Positions 1 to 7,611 of a DNA stretch of 37,521 nucleotides are shown in pieces. Location of the stretch: positions 71,743 through 109,263 of the forward strand of contig DFCS01000026.1 of assembly GCA_002367105.1 (NCBI GenBank), given 5' to 3'. The stretch's first letter is position 1, and each line of letters begins with the position of its first letter. This DNA comes from Hungatella sp. UBA3048 (GTDB lineage Bacteria > Bacillota > Clostridia > Lachnospirales > Lachnospiraceae). Below the pieces are notes generated by a model, which saw only the letters and a list, made by a program, of their open reading frames with translations, did not search any database and was not told the DNA's origin. The position numbers and the translations under genes are program-made.

Positions 1-38
1 ATCCACATATTGTGTTTTTTCTTTTCTTCTGTTATAAT
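1..38 (+). promoter_or_regulatory. nrdD promoter with possible NrdR box
   Basis: A consensus -10 hexamer TATAAT lies at 33-38, with TTGTGT at 10-15 as a weak -35 and a 17-bp spacer. Positions 1-15 read on the minus strand give ACACAATATGTGGAT, which resembles the NrdR box (acaCwAtATaTwGtgt) known upstream of ribonucleotide reductase operons. It overlaps the -35, as expected for a repressor site. NrdR boxes normally come in pairs, and any partner would lie outside the window. The -10 is convincing; the NrdR assignment is tentative. Confidence 0.45.
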
Positions 39-210
39 GTTACTTATCAGAAACCGCTTTTTAAATCTCTGATAAAGGGCAGTATTTTTTACTGCCGTAC
101 ATACAATTATCGGATATGTTCTATATTCCGGTAATGCTGTTACTTATCAGAAATCGGTTATTGGATTACTGATAAAAGGCAGTATTTTACTGCCGTACAC
201 CCGATTATGA
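39..210 (+). repeat. Tandem ~100-bp leader repeat upstream of nrdD
   Basis: Two copies start at 39 and 139, exactly 100 bp apart, and are similar over about 72 nt. Each contains an inverted repeat CTTATCAG...CTGATAA (43-50 with 69-75; 143-150 with 169-175). Immediately after it comes a second perfect hairpin GGCAGTA-T(n)-TACTGCC (78-84 with 90-96; 178-184 with 188-194), then GTAC. The large-loop sequences differ between copies while the stems are kept. They lie between the -10 and the nrdD start, so they could act as leader RNA or as a pair of protein operators. I do not recognise a known RNA class. Confidence 0.7.
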
Positions 211-227
211 AAACTTGTTTTCATAAT
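204..227 (+). promoter_or_regulatory. Perfect hairpin in nrdD leader
   Basis: ATTATGAAAA (204-213) and TTTTCATAAT (218-227) form a perfect 10-bp inverted repeat around the loop CTTG. It directly follows the second tandem repeat copy and ends about 45 nt before the nrdD ribosome binding site AGGAG (273-277). It is AU-rich and lacks a following T-run, so it is not a convincing terminator. It may be part of the leader structure. Confidence 0.45.
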
Positions 228-286
228 GTACTGTATGATAAAAATAGGAACATAAGGGGTTTTGCAGAGGAAAGGAGTTTAGTTTT

Positions 287-2686
287 ATGATCCAGGTGGT
301 AAAGAGAGATGGGGAAAGTGCTGAATTCAGTCTGAATAAAATCACGGAAGCGATTAAAAAAGCATTTAAAGCCACTCAAAAGGAGTATAACAATGAAATA
401 CTGGAACTGCTGTCTCTTCGGGTAACTGCTGATTTTCAGGGAAAGATGACAGGAGGCCAGATCGCGGTAGAACAGATTCAGGACAGTGTGGAACACGTTC
501 TTGAGCAGGCGGGATATACCGATGTGGCGAAGGCTTATATTTTATACAGGAAGCAGAGAGAAAAGATACGGAATATGAAGGATACCATTCTGGACTACAA
601 GGATGTGGTAAACAGCTACGTGAAGGTAGAGGATTGGCGTGTCAAGGAAAATTCCACTGTTACCTATTCTGTTGGAGGGCTGATATTAAGCAACTCCGGT
701 GCGGTTACGGCGAATTACTGGCTGTCTGAAATTTATGACCAGGAGATCGCTAATGCACACAGGAACGCGGATGTCCATATCCACGATTTGTCCATGCTCA
801 CCGGGTACTGCGCCGGCTGGTCCTTAAAGCAGCTTCTTCTTGAGGGACTTGGCGGAATACCGGGAAAGATCACTTCTTCCCCTGCAAAACATTTATCCGT
901 ACTCTGCAACCAAATGGTCAATTTCCTGGGAATCATGCAGAACGAATGGGCGGGAGCCCAGGCCTTTTCTTCTTTTGATACTTATCTGGCTCCTTTTGTA
1001 AAGGCTGATGATTTATCCTACCGGGAAGTGAAGAAATGCATTGAATCCTTTATTTATGGCGTGAATACGCCAAGCCGCTGGGGGACTCAGGCTCCGTTCT
1101 CCAATATTACTCTGGACTGGACCGTTCCTGCTGATATGGCAGAGCTTAATGCAATCATTGGCGGTGAAGAAGCGGATTTTAAGTATAAAGACTGCAAGGC
1201 CGAGATGGATATGATCAATAAGGCCTTTATTGAAACCATGATAGAGGGAGACGCCAATGGGCGAGGCTTCCAGTATCCCATTCCTACTTACTCCATAACC
1301 AGGGATTTTGACTGGTCCAATACAGAAAATAACCGGATGCTGTTTGAGATGACCTCCAAATACGGTACCCCTTATTTTTCAAATTATATAAACAGCGATA
1401 TGGAGCCAAGCGATGTAAGAAGTATGTGCTGCCGTTTGCGCCTTGATTTAAGAGAGCTTAGAAGAAAAACCGGCGGATTCTTTGGTTCCGGCGAAAGCAC
1501 CGGCTCCGTGGGTGTTGTAACCATCAACATGCCAAGAATCGCTTACCTTTCCCATAATGAGGCTGATTTTTACAAGCGCCTGGATCATATGATGGATATT
1601 TCAGCCCGGTCATTAAAGACCAAGCGGGAAGTCATTACAAAACTTTTGAATCAGGGACTCTATCCTTATACGAAACGCTATCTGGGCAGTTTTGAAAATC
1701 ATTTTTCCACCATTGGCCTGATCGGTATGAACGAAGTTGGCTTAAACGCCAAATGGCTGGGTCAGGATATGACGAATGAAAAAACCAGACAGTTTACAAA
1801 GGATGTGTTAAATCACATGCGGGAAAGGCTGTCGGATTATCAGGAAATCTACGGAGACTTATACAATCTGGAGGCAACCCCGGCAGAGTCCACCACATAC
1901 CGTCTGGCAAAGCATGACAAGAAGCATTATCCGGATATCAAAACAGCCGGAAACCCGGGAGATACCCCTTATTATACCAACAGCTCCCACCTTCCTGTGG
2001 ATTATACGGCAGATATCTTTGACGCGCTTGATATTCAGGATGAGCTGCAGACTCTCTATACTTCAGGAACCGTATTCCATGCATTTCTGGGAGAGAAGCT
2101 TCCAGACTGGGAAGCTGCGGCAAAGCTGGTACACACCATTGCGGAGAATTACAAGCTGCCTTATTATACATTGTCGCCAACCTATTCCATTTGTGCGGAG
2201 CACGGATATCTTTCCGGCGAACATAAAGTTTGTCCGGTCTGCGGAAAAAAAGCTGAGGTATACAGCCGGATCACCGGATACTACCGGCCGGTGCAGAACT
2301 GGAATGAGGGTAAGACCCAGGAATACAAGAACCGGACAACATACGATCCTGCCCTTTCTGTACTGAAAAAAGGAGCTGCTTTGGAGAACCGGGATCATGC
2401 ATCGGTGAAAAAGGCTGGGATCCCGGCCGGGACCTATCTCTTTACAACGAAGACCTGCCCGAATTGCCGGATGGCAAAACAGTTTTTACAAAACATGGAT
2501 TATGAAGTAGTAGATGCAGAGGAAAATGCAGAGCTTGCCACAAAGTTTGGGATTATGCAGGCCCCTACCCTGGTAGTTATAAAGAACGATCAGATCCGGA
2601 AGATCACCAATGCTTCTGAAATAAGGAAGTTTGCGGAAAGTACCAACTGCGGAAAGGGATCCATCCCTCCGTCAGTCCATCATTAA
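287..2686 (+). CDS. nrdD: Anaerobic ribonucleoside-triphosphate reductase with C-terminal thioredoxin-like domain
   Basis: Class III ribonucleotide reductase makes dNTPs anaerobically with a glycyl radical. The 799-residue protein has an N-terminal ATP-cone (about 1-90, allosteric nucleotide binding) and the catalytic barrel with HDLSMLTGYCAGW (Cys175, a likely reducing cysteine) and MCCRLRLD (Cys381/382, candidate thiyl-radical cysteines). A zinc site follows (Cys636, His639, Cys649, Cys652), then the glycyl-radical motif RITGYY with Gly664. E. coli NrdD is about 710 residues; here some 85 extra residues form a thioredoxin/glutaredoxin-like domain with a CPNC active site (Cys724, Cys727) and an APT cis-proline-like segment. 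This suggests built-in delivery of electrons through thiols rather than formate. The start is set by AGGAG at 273-277. The activase gene nrdG is not adjacent. Family certain; the redoxin role is inferred. Confidence 0.96.
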   Translation: MIQVVKRDGESAEFSLNKITEAIKKAFKATQKEYNNEILELLSLRVTADFQGKMTGGQIAVEQIQDSVEHVLEQAGYTDVAKAYILYRKQREKIRNMKDTILDYKDVVNSYVKVEDWRVKENSTVTYSVGGLILSNSGAVTANYWLSEIYDQEIANAHRNADVHIHDLSMLTGYCAGWSLKQLLLEGLGGIPGKITSSPAKHLSVLCNQMVNFLGIMQNEWAGAQAFSSFDTYLAPFVKADDLSYREVKKCIESFIYGVNTPSRWGTQAPFSNITLDWTVPADMAELNAIIGGEEADFKYKDCKAEMDMINKAFIETMIEGDANGRGFQYPIPTYSITRDFDWSNTENNRMLFEMTSKYGTPYFSNYINSDMEPSDVRSMCCRLRLDLRELRRKTGGFFGSGESTGSVGVVTINMPRIAYLSHNEADFYKRLDHMMDISARSLKTKREVITKLLNQGLYPYTKRYLGSFENHFSTIGLIGMNEVGLNAKWLGQDMTNEKTRQFTKDVLNHMRERLSDYQEIYGDLYNLEATPAESTTYRLAKHDKKHYPDIKTAGNPGDTPYYTNSSHLPVDYTADIFDALDIQDELQTLYTSGTVFHAFLGEKLPDWEAAAKLVHTIAENYKLPYYTLSPTYSICAEHGYLSGEHKVCPVCGKKAEVYSRITGYYRPVQNWNEGKTQEYKNRTTYDPALSVLKKGAALENRDHASVKKAGIPAGTYLFTTKTCPNCRMAKQFLQNMDYEVVDAEENAELATKFGIMQAPTLVVIKNDQIRKITNASEIRKFAESTNCGKGSIPPSVHH

Positions 2687-2702
2687 GATATTGGTAGTCA
2701 GT

Positions 2703-2738
2703 AAAAAGATTCTATGCTATAATGGCATGGAATCTTTT
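2703..2738 (+). terminator. Terminator after nrdD
   Basis: AAAAGATTC...ATGC (2704-2717) pairs with GCATGGAATCTTTT (2725-2738) around the loop TATAATG, giving an A-rich upstream arm and a T-rich downstream arm. It lies 17 nt after the nrdD stop and separates nrdD from the ODP operon. Confidence 0.7.
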
Positions 2739-2795
2739 ACCATTTCAAGCAGAAGAGAATTCATTTAATAGGCATAATGCAACAATACTTCAGCA

Positions 2796-2829
2796 CAGAG
2801 GCCCGCAGGCCAAACCCTGCGGGCCTCTG
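2796..2829 (+). promoter_or_regulatory. Strong GC-rich hairpin just upstream of the ODP gene
   Basis: CAGAGGCCCGCAGG (2796-2809) and CCTGCGGGCCTCTG (2816-2829) form a perfect 14-bp stem with a 6-nt loop, CCAAAC. No T-run follows (GAACGCAGCC), so it is not a classical intrinsic terminator. It ends 21 nt before the GGAGG ribosome binding site at 2851-2855. It could be an attenuator, an mRNA-stabilising 5' hairpin, or the 3' end of an upstream transcript. Confidence 0.6.
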
Positions 2830-2864
2830 GAACGCAGCCAATTACATATTGGAGGACAATACAA

Positions 2865-3686
2865 ATGAATAAGCAGGATTTGAATTACAAAGAGTATGTT
2901 GAAATTGCGGAAGGGATTTACTGGGTGGGCTTTTTTGACGAGAGTGCAGGCCTTCACTGCAATCCTTACCTGATCGTAGACGGTGATGAGGCAGTGCTTA
3001 TCGACAGCGGAAGCCGGGATGATTTCAGCACAGTTATGTTAAAAGTTATGCGCACGGGAATCAGTCCCGGCAAGATCAGCCGTCTGATTTATCAGCACTA
3101 TGATCCGGATTTATGCGGTAATATTCCCCATATAGAAATGCTCATTAACAGCGAAGATTTAAAAATCATCTCCCATCATGAAAACAATATTTTCATCAAT
3201 TATTATTCCATGAGTACACCGAAGCAGTGCATTGAAGAATTAGGATTTCATTTTGAATTTGCAAGCGGCAGGCGTCTTGAATTTATCAGGACGCCATATT
3301 CCCACTCACCGGGCAGCTTCATTACTTATGATGGGATGACGAAAACATTATTCAGCAGCGATATATTCGGAAGCTACGATTACAACTGGGACTTATATAC
3401 AAGGATCAGCACGGAATGCAGGGACTGTACGCCCTTTAAAATCTGCCCCATCACCCGGAAAGCATGCCAGATAAAGGGCATTCTGGACTTTCACCAGCGG
3501 ATTATGCCATCGAAAAAAGCGCTGCAGTATGCCCTTGAACGGATAGAGGAACTGGATATTTCCCTGATCGCACCCCAGCATGGAAGTATTCTTGATACTC
3601 CTGCGGCGCAGGAAGCCGTAATCAGACAGCTGAAAGAATTGACCAATGTGGGGATCGACTATTTTCTTGAGGAGAAAGAAAATTGA
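2865..3686 (+). CDS. Metallo-beta-lactamase-fold ODP-like diiron protein, possible oxygen sensor
   Basis: This 273-residue protein matches the metallo-beta-lactamase-fold domain of flavodiiron proteins and oxygen-binding diiron (ODP) proteins. Visible features are a beta-rich N-terminus ending in VLIDSG, the metal-binding segment QHYDPDLCG (H-x-D-x-D in place of the flavodiiron H-x-E-x-D), PYSHSPGSF and FSSDIFGS (further His/Asp ligand positions), and a C-terminal APQHG. There is no flavodoxin domain, so it is not a complete flavodiiron reductase. A CRDCTPFKICPITRKAC segment adds a Cys cluster after the metal core. Stand-alone ODP proteins are known oxygen sensors. It is translationally coupled to the HD-GYP gene that follows (TTGA overlap), which supports a sensor role. 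The strong hairpin at 2796-2829 precedes it. Fold confident; oxygen sensing is inferred. Confidence 0.82.
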   Translation: MNKQDLNYKEYVEIAEGIYWVGFFDESAGLHCNPYLIVDGDEAVLIDSGSRDDFSTVMLKVMRTGISPGKISRLIYQHYDPDLCGNIPHIEMLINSEDLKIISHHENNIFINYYSMSTPKQCIEELGFHFEFASGRRLEFIRTPYSHSPGSFITYDGMTKTLFSSDIFGSYDYNWDLYTRISTECRDCTPFKICPITRKACQIKGILDFHQRIMPSKKALQYALERIEELDISLIAPQHGSILDTPAAQEAVIRQLKELTNVGIDYFLEEKEN

Positions 3687-4954
3687 GGCGGACAGACGCA
3701 GCCCTGCTGGGACAAAGAATAGGATTGGAACAGTCGGGTTCGGATGAATATGTAAAAGCCATGCTTGATCATTTTGTAAAACAGGTGGATAACCAGACTT
3801 ATACCGAACTGGTCTCGGAGATCATGGAGCGGTATGTAGACGTATCAAAACAGCTGGAAATAAAGAGCAGGGAATTGGAAAAAAGTGACGCTTCCCGCCG
3901 GGAAGCCCAGGAAATAGCACTAATAGGAAACTGGGAACTGAGCCTTTCTACAAAGAAACTATGGTGGTCGGACACCATGTACAGAATACTGGAGACAGAC
4001 CAGTCCGCAGAAACGGATCTGATGGTTTATTTTCAAAAGGTTTATCCCGATGATAAAAAACTGGTGAATCAAATTTATCATGATATGCAAAATGGAATGG
4101 TGCCGGCTGAGTACCGGTGCCGGCTGTTGATGGAGGGAGAGCGGATCAAGTGGGTTCAGATCCGGTTTGTGGGATCAAGGGATTCTGGTGGAATGCTTAC
4201 CAAAGTCCATGGTACGATCCAGGACATCACCAGTACAAAAGCGATCGAGGAAAAGCTGGAGGAATATAATCATCATTTAGAAGATCTTGTGCAGAAAAAG
4301 GTGGCGGAGGTATCCGCTTCTCAGATGGCCACGATCCATGCTTTAGTAAAGCTTTCGGAGTCCAGGGATGATGAGACAGGAGAGCATATTGTCAGAACGT
4401 CACAGTATTGCCGCCTCCTTGCGGAGAAACTTTGGGAAATGGGGGCTCATAAGACGGAAATAGACCATGCCTTTATAGACGGTATCACCCAGGCCAGCCC
4501 TTTGCACGATATTGGAAAGGTGGGAATTCCGGATGGGGTTCTGTTAAAGCCCGGCAAATTGACGCCGGAGGAATTTGAAATCATGAAAACTCATACCACC
4601 ATCGGATATCAGACCCTGGCCAGCATTGAAAAGAAGGACACAGGAAGCGCATTCATCAAAGTCGGTAAGGAAATTACACTTTGCCATCATGAAAAATGGG
4701 ATGGGAGCGGATACCCAAAAGGGCTTAAGGGGGAAGAGATTCCAATATCAGCGCGCATTATGGCTTTGGCGGATGTGTATGATGCGCTCCGCTCAAAACG
4801 CGTGTATAAAGAGAGTTTTTCCCATGAGAAAAGTTTGGGTATTGTTGCCCAGGGGAGAGGCAGTCATTTTGATCCTCTTTTAGTAGATCTTTTCCTTGAA
4901 AATGATTCTTCTTTCCGTGATATATTCGATGGGACTTTAACTGGTAAGGAATAA
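3683..4954 (+). CDS. PAS/HD-GYP domain protein, putative cyclic-di-GMP phosphodiesterase
   Basis: This 423-residue soluble protein has an N-terminal helical region (about 1-75), a PAS_3-type sensory domain (about 76-190, ending in the typical GTIQDIT), a coiled-coil linker (about 190-215) and an HD-GYP domain. The catalytic motifs are intact: LHDIGK (His275, Asp276) and HHEKWDGSGYP (335-345), followed by ARIMALADVYDAL. HD-GYP proteins hydrolyse cyclic di-GMP. It starts with TTG at 3683, overlapping the stop of the ODP gene (TTGA), with GGAGAAAG at 3671-3678 as ribosome binding site, so the two are translationally coupled. Together they suggest an oxygen- or redox-responsive control of cyclic di-GMP. 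No transmembrane segment is visible. Confidence 0.9.
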   Translation: MRRTDAALLGQRIGLEQSGSDEYVKAMLDHFVKQVDNQTYTELVSEIMERYVDVSKQLEIKSRELEKSDASRREAQEIALIGNWELSLSTKKLWWSDTMYRILETDQSAETDLMVYFQKVYPDDKKLVNQIYHDMQNGMVPAEYRCRLLMEGERIKWVQIRFVGSRDSGGMLTKVHGTIQDITSTKAIEEKLEEYNHHLEDLVQKKVAEVSASQMATIHALVKLSESRDDETGEHIVRTSQYCRLLAEKLWEMGAHKTEIDHAFIDGITQASPLHDIGKVGIPDGVLLKPGKLTPEEFEIMKTHTTIGYQTLASIEKKDTGSAFIKVGKEITLCHHEKWDGSGYPKGLKGEEIPISARIMALADVYDALRSKRVYKESFSHEKSLGIVAQGRGSHFDPLLVDLFLENDSSFRDIFDGTLTGKE

Positions 4955-4976
4955 ATGGCTGAATGCATTTAAGTTT

Positions 4977-5020
4977 AAAAAGTTCGTGTTTTCCTTTGAC
5001 ATTGGAGAACACGAACTTTT
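4977..5020. terminator. Bidirectional terminator between HD-GYP and Rrf2 genes
   Basis: AAAAGTTCGTGTT (4978-4990) pairs perfectly with AACACGAACTTTT (5008-5020). The arms are A-rich on one side and T-rich on the other, so the hairpin can end both the plus-strand HD-GYP transcript and the minus-strand Rrf2 transcript. Confidence 0.82.
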
Positions 5021-5032
5021 ATATGCCATTGT

Positions 5033-5473
5033 TTAGATTTCGTAATAATTGGCCTGGCCATCCAGCCTTTTTTGTTCTTCCACCAAATCTGCCAGGGTGA
5101 TGCCGTCTACCACATCGGAGATCGCAAGATCCAGCTTTTTCCATACCATGAGTGTAGCACAATTATGGGAACGGCTGCAGGGGTTGACTTCATCTTCCAG
5201 GCAAGATACGGGAACCAGACTTCCCTCTGCAAGGCGCAGGATCATGCCGACGGTATATTCCGAAGGCTCCTTAGTCAGATAATAACCGCCCTGGGCACCT
5301 CTTCTGCTTTTTACGTACCCGGCCCTGCTTAAGATGGTGACAATCTGTTCCAGATATTTATCCGATATTTCCTGGCGTTCCGCCACCTGATTAATTTTTG
5401 TGCATTCGCCCGGATGAAGTGCAAATTCAAGCATCATACGAAGGGCGTAGCGTCCCTTGGTAGAAAATTTCAT
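5033..5473 (-). CDS. Rrf2 family (IscR-like) transcriptional regulator
   Basis: This 146-residue protein begins MKFSTKGRYALRMM, a hallmark Rrf2 start, followed by a winged helix-turn-helix (about 10-65, with ISDKYLEQIV and KSRRGAQGGY). Cys91, Cys99 and Cys105 occupy the Fe-S ligand region of IscR/NsrR-type members (C-x7-C-x5-C), so it probably binds an Fe-S cluster and senses Fe-S status or redox/NO stress. The usual nifS/nifU neighbours are absent; it is a single-gene unit. The ribosome binding site is AGGAAGGGG just upstream (complement of about 5481-5490). Its own promoter is listed separately. Confidence 0.93.
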   Translation of the reverse strand: MKFSTKGRYALRMMLEFALHPGECTKINQVAERQEISDKYLEQIVTILSRAGYVKSRRGAQGGYYLTKEPSEYTVGMILRLAEGSLVPVSCLEDEVNPCSRSHNCATLMVWKKLDLAISDVVDGITLADLVEEQKRLDGQANYYEI

Positions 5474-5526
5474 GGTAAAAAATCCCCTTCCTAATTATTC
5501 TTATCTGTTTAGTAGGATATAAAATT

Positions 5527-5555
5527 ATTGTACACGAAACCGCCTGGAAAGTAAA
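5527..5555 (-). promoter_or_regulatory. Promoter of the Rrf2 regulator gene
   Basis: On the minus strand, TTTACT (complement of 5550-5555) and TACAAT (complement of 5527-5532) are separated by 17 bp. The transcript would start about 45 nt before the ATG. The downstream AT-rich stretch at 5500-5520 could hold an autoregulatory operator, but I cannot define one. Confidence 0.55.
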
Positions 5556-5571
5556 CCTCAAATTATCAGGC

Positions 5572-5623
5572 TTCCCAATTTATGAAAATGGATGTATACT
5601 AATACTCATTAGAGAATTGGGAA
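5572..5623 (+). promoter_or_regulatory. nadE promoter inside a 9-bp inverted repeat
   Basis: TTCCCA (5572-5577) and TATACT (5595-5600) are 17 bp apart. The -35 is part of TTCCCAATT (5572-5580), whose exact inverted copy AATTGGGAA lies at 5615-5623, just after the expected start point. A repressor bridging both arms would cover the promoter. No NiaR or NrtR box is recognised. Confidence 0.5.
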
Positions 5624-5686
5624 AAAATAACCATGCCGATGAAACGAATACAAAAGGGCAGAAATGAACAGATAGGAGATAAAAAG

Positions 5687-7597
5687 ATGAAACATGGATA
5701 TATACGTGTTGCCGCAGCAACCCCTGACGTAAAGGTAGCAGACCCGGAATTTAACAGGGAGCGGATTTGTGAACAGATAAAAGAGGGAATTAAAAGGCAG
5801 GCAAAACTCATGGTGTTTCCGGAGCTTTGCCTGACGGCCTATACCTGCGGCGATTTATTCGGGCAGGATGCCCTGTTAAGAAAGGCCCGAAAGGAGCTTA
5901 AAGAGATTTTAAAGGCTACGGAAGGCCACGATCTTCTATGCTTTATAGGCATGCCCTGGGAATGGGGAGGAAAGTTATATAATACGGCTGTTGGCATACA
6001 AAACGGAAGGATTCTTGGAATTGTACCGAAGACGAATCTGCCCAATTATTCAGAGTTTTATGAACTGCGTTATTTCCAGCCGGGAAACGAAAAGCCGGTG
6101 ATGGTAAAATGGGAAGATGAACTGATTCCCATGGGAGCCAATATTCTTTTTGCATGTGAGGACATTCCCCAGCTTGTCGTGGCTGCGGAGGTCTGTGAGG
6201 ATGCATGGGTTCCAAATCCTCCGTCTATCCGTCATGCTACCGCCGGAGCAACGGTGATCGTAAACTGTTCTGCCAGCGACGAGACAACGGGTAAGGATAT
6301 TTACCGGAGAAGCCTGATTACCGGACATTCTGCCAGTCTGGTATGTGGTTTCATCTATGCCAACGCAGGAGAGGGAGAATCCACTCAGGATCTGGTATTC
6401 GGCGGTCAGAACCTCATAGCAGAAAACGGCTCTCTGCTTGCAGAGTCCAAACGTTTTGGAAATGAAACCATATACGGGGATATGGATTTGGAGAGGCTGA
6501 TTCATGAAAGACGTCGGATGACCACCTTTCCCCAGGCTGACCATACGAATTATATGGTTGTTTCATTCAAGATGAAGAAAATGGAACTGGATTTAAAGAG
6601 ATTCATTGATCCAAGGCCCTTTGTGCCGGACAATGAGAAGGAGAGGAACAGAAGATGTGAGGAAATTCTCTCCATACAGGCTATGGGCTTAAAAAAGAGG
6701 CTTGCCCATACAGGCTGCAAGCATGCGGTGATCGGGATTTCCGGAGGCTTAGATTCCACCCTTGCCCTTCTTGTTACAGTCCGGGCCTTTGATATGCTGG
6801 AAATCCCCAGAAATCAGATCCATGCGGTGACCATGCCCTGTTTCGGAACAACGGACCGGACCTATCAGAATGCCTGCACCCTGACCAAAACCCTTGGAGC
6901 TGAGCTTACAGAGGTGAATATCAGGGAAGCCGTAAGCCTTCATTTCCGGGATATTGGTCACAGGGAGGATGTTCACGATGTAACCTATGAAAACTCCCAG
7001 GCAAGGGAGCGGACCCAGGTGTTAATGGATATGGCAAACAAGCTGAATGGAATGGTCATAGGAACGGGTGATATGTCTGAGCTGGCTCTGGGCTGGGCGA
7101 CCTATAACGGCGATCATATGTCCATGTACGGAGTCAATTCATCGGTGCCAAAGACCCTGGTGCGCCATCTGGTACGCTACTATGCGGATACCTGCGGGGA
7201 AGAGGCTTTAAGCGGTGTTCTTCTTGATGTTTTGGACACGCCTGTAAGTCCGGAACTTCTTCCGCCTCAGAATGGAGAAATTGCCCAGAAGACAGAGGAC
7301 CTGGTTGGTCCCTATGAGCTTCACGATTTCTTCCTGTACCAGATCTTAAGGTTTGGCTGCCGGCCGGAGAAGGTATACCGGATGGCGGTCTATGCCTTTA
7401 CAGGAAATTATGAGAAGGAAGTCATTTTAAAATGGTTAAAGGTATTTTACCGCAGATTTTTCAGCCAGCAGTTTAAGCGTTCCTGCATGCCTGACGGACC
7501 TAAGGTGGGTTCTGTGGCAGTATCCCCAAGGGGAGATTTACGCATGCCAAGTGATGCCGTAAGCCGCCTGTGGCTGGAAGAACTGGTAAACTTATAA
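5687..7597 (+). CDS. nadE: Glutamine-dependent NAD+ synthetase
   Basis: This enzyme makes NAD+ from deamido-NAD+, ATP and glutamine. The N-terminal nitrilase-type glutaminase (about 1-270) has its Glu-Lys-Cys triad in place: FPELCLTAYTCGD (Glu46), VPKTNLPNY (Lys115), VCEDAWVP (Cys170). The C-terminal synthetase (about 320-620) has the ATP-pyrophosphatase loop SGGLDS at 352-357. At 636 residues it is close to the two-domain family length of about 640-680. I chose the ATG at 5687 because AGGAG (5674-5678) sits 8 nt upstream. In-frame ATGs at 5633 and 5639 have no good ribosome binding site and would add residues not typical of the family. The methyltransferase gene follows after 14 nt. Confidence 0.96.
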   Translation: MKHGYIRVAAATPDVKVADPEFNRERICEQIKEGIKRQAKLMVFPELCLTAYTCGDLFGQDALLRKARKELKEILKATEGHDLLCFIGMPWEWGGKLYNTAVGIQNGRILGIVPKTNLPNYSEFYELRYFQPGNEKPVMVKWEDELIPMGANILFACEDIPQLVVAAEVCEDAWVPNPPSIRHATAGATVIVNCSASDETTGKDIYRRSLITGHSASLVCGFIYANAGEGESTQDLVFGGQNLIAENGSLLAESKRFGNETIYGDMDLERLIHERRRMTTFPQADHTNYMVVSFKMKKMELDLKRFIDPRPFVPDNEKERNRRCEEILSIQAMGLKKRLAHTGCKHAVIGISGGLDSTLALLVTVRAFDMLEIPRNQIHAVTMPCFGTTDRTYQNACTLTKTLGAELTEVNIREAVSLHFRDIGHREDVHDVTYENSQARERTQVLMDMANKLNGMVIGTGDMSELALGWATYNGDHMSMYGVNSSVPKTLVRHLVRYYADTCGEEALSGVLLDVLDTPVSPELLPPQNGEIAQKTEDLVGPYELHDFFLYQILRFGCRPEKVYRMAVYAFTGNYEKEVILKWLKVFYRRFFSQQFKRSCMPDGPKVGSVAVSPRGDLRMPSDAVSRLWLEELVNL

Positions 7598-7611
7598 AAG
7601 AGAGGTACATT

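Noticed and set aside
2687..2864. Possible cyclic di-GMP riboswitch before the ODP/HD-GYP operon
   Set aside because: The conserved GEMM core and tetraloop-receptor sequences are not present; only a terminator and a simple perfect hairpin are seen.
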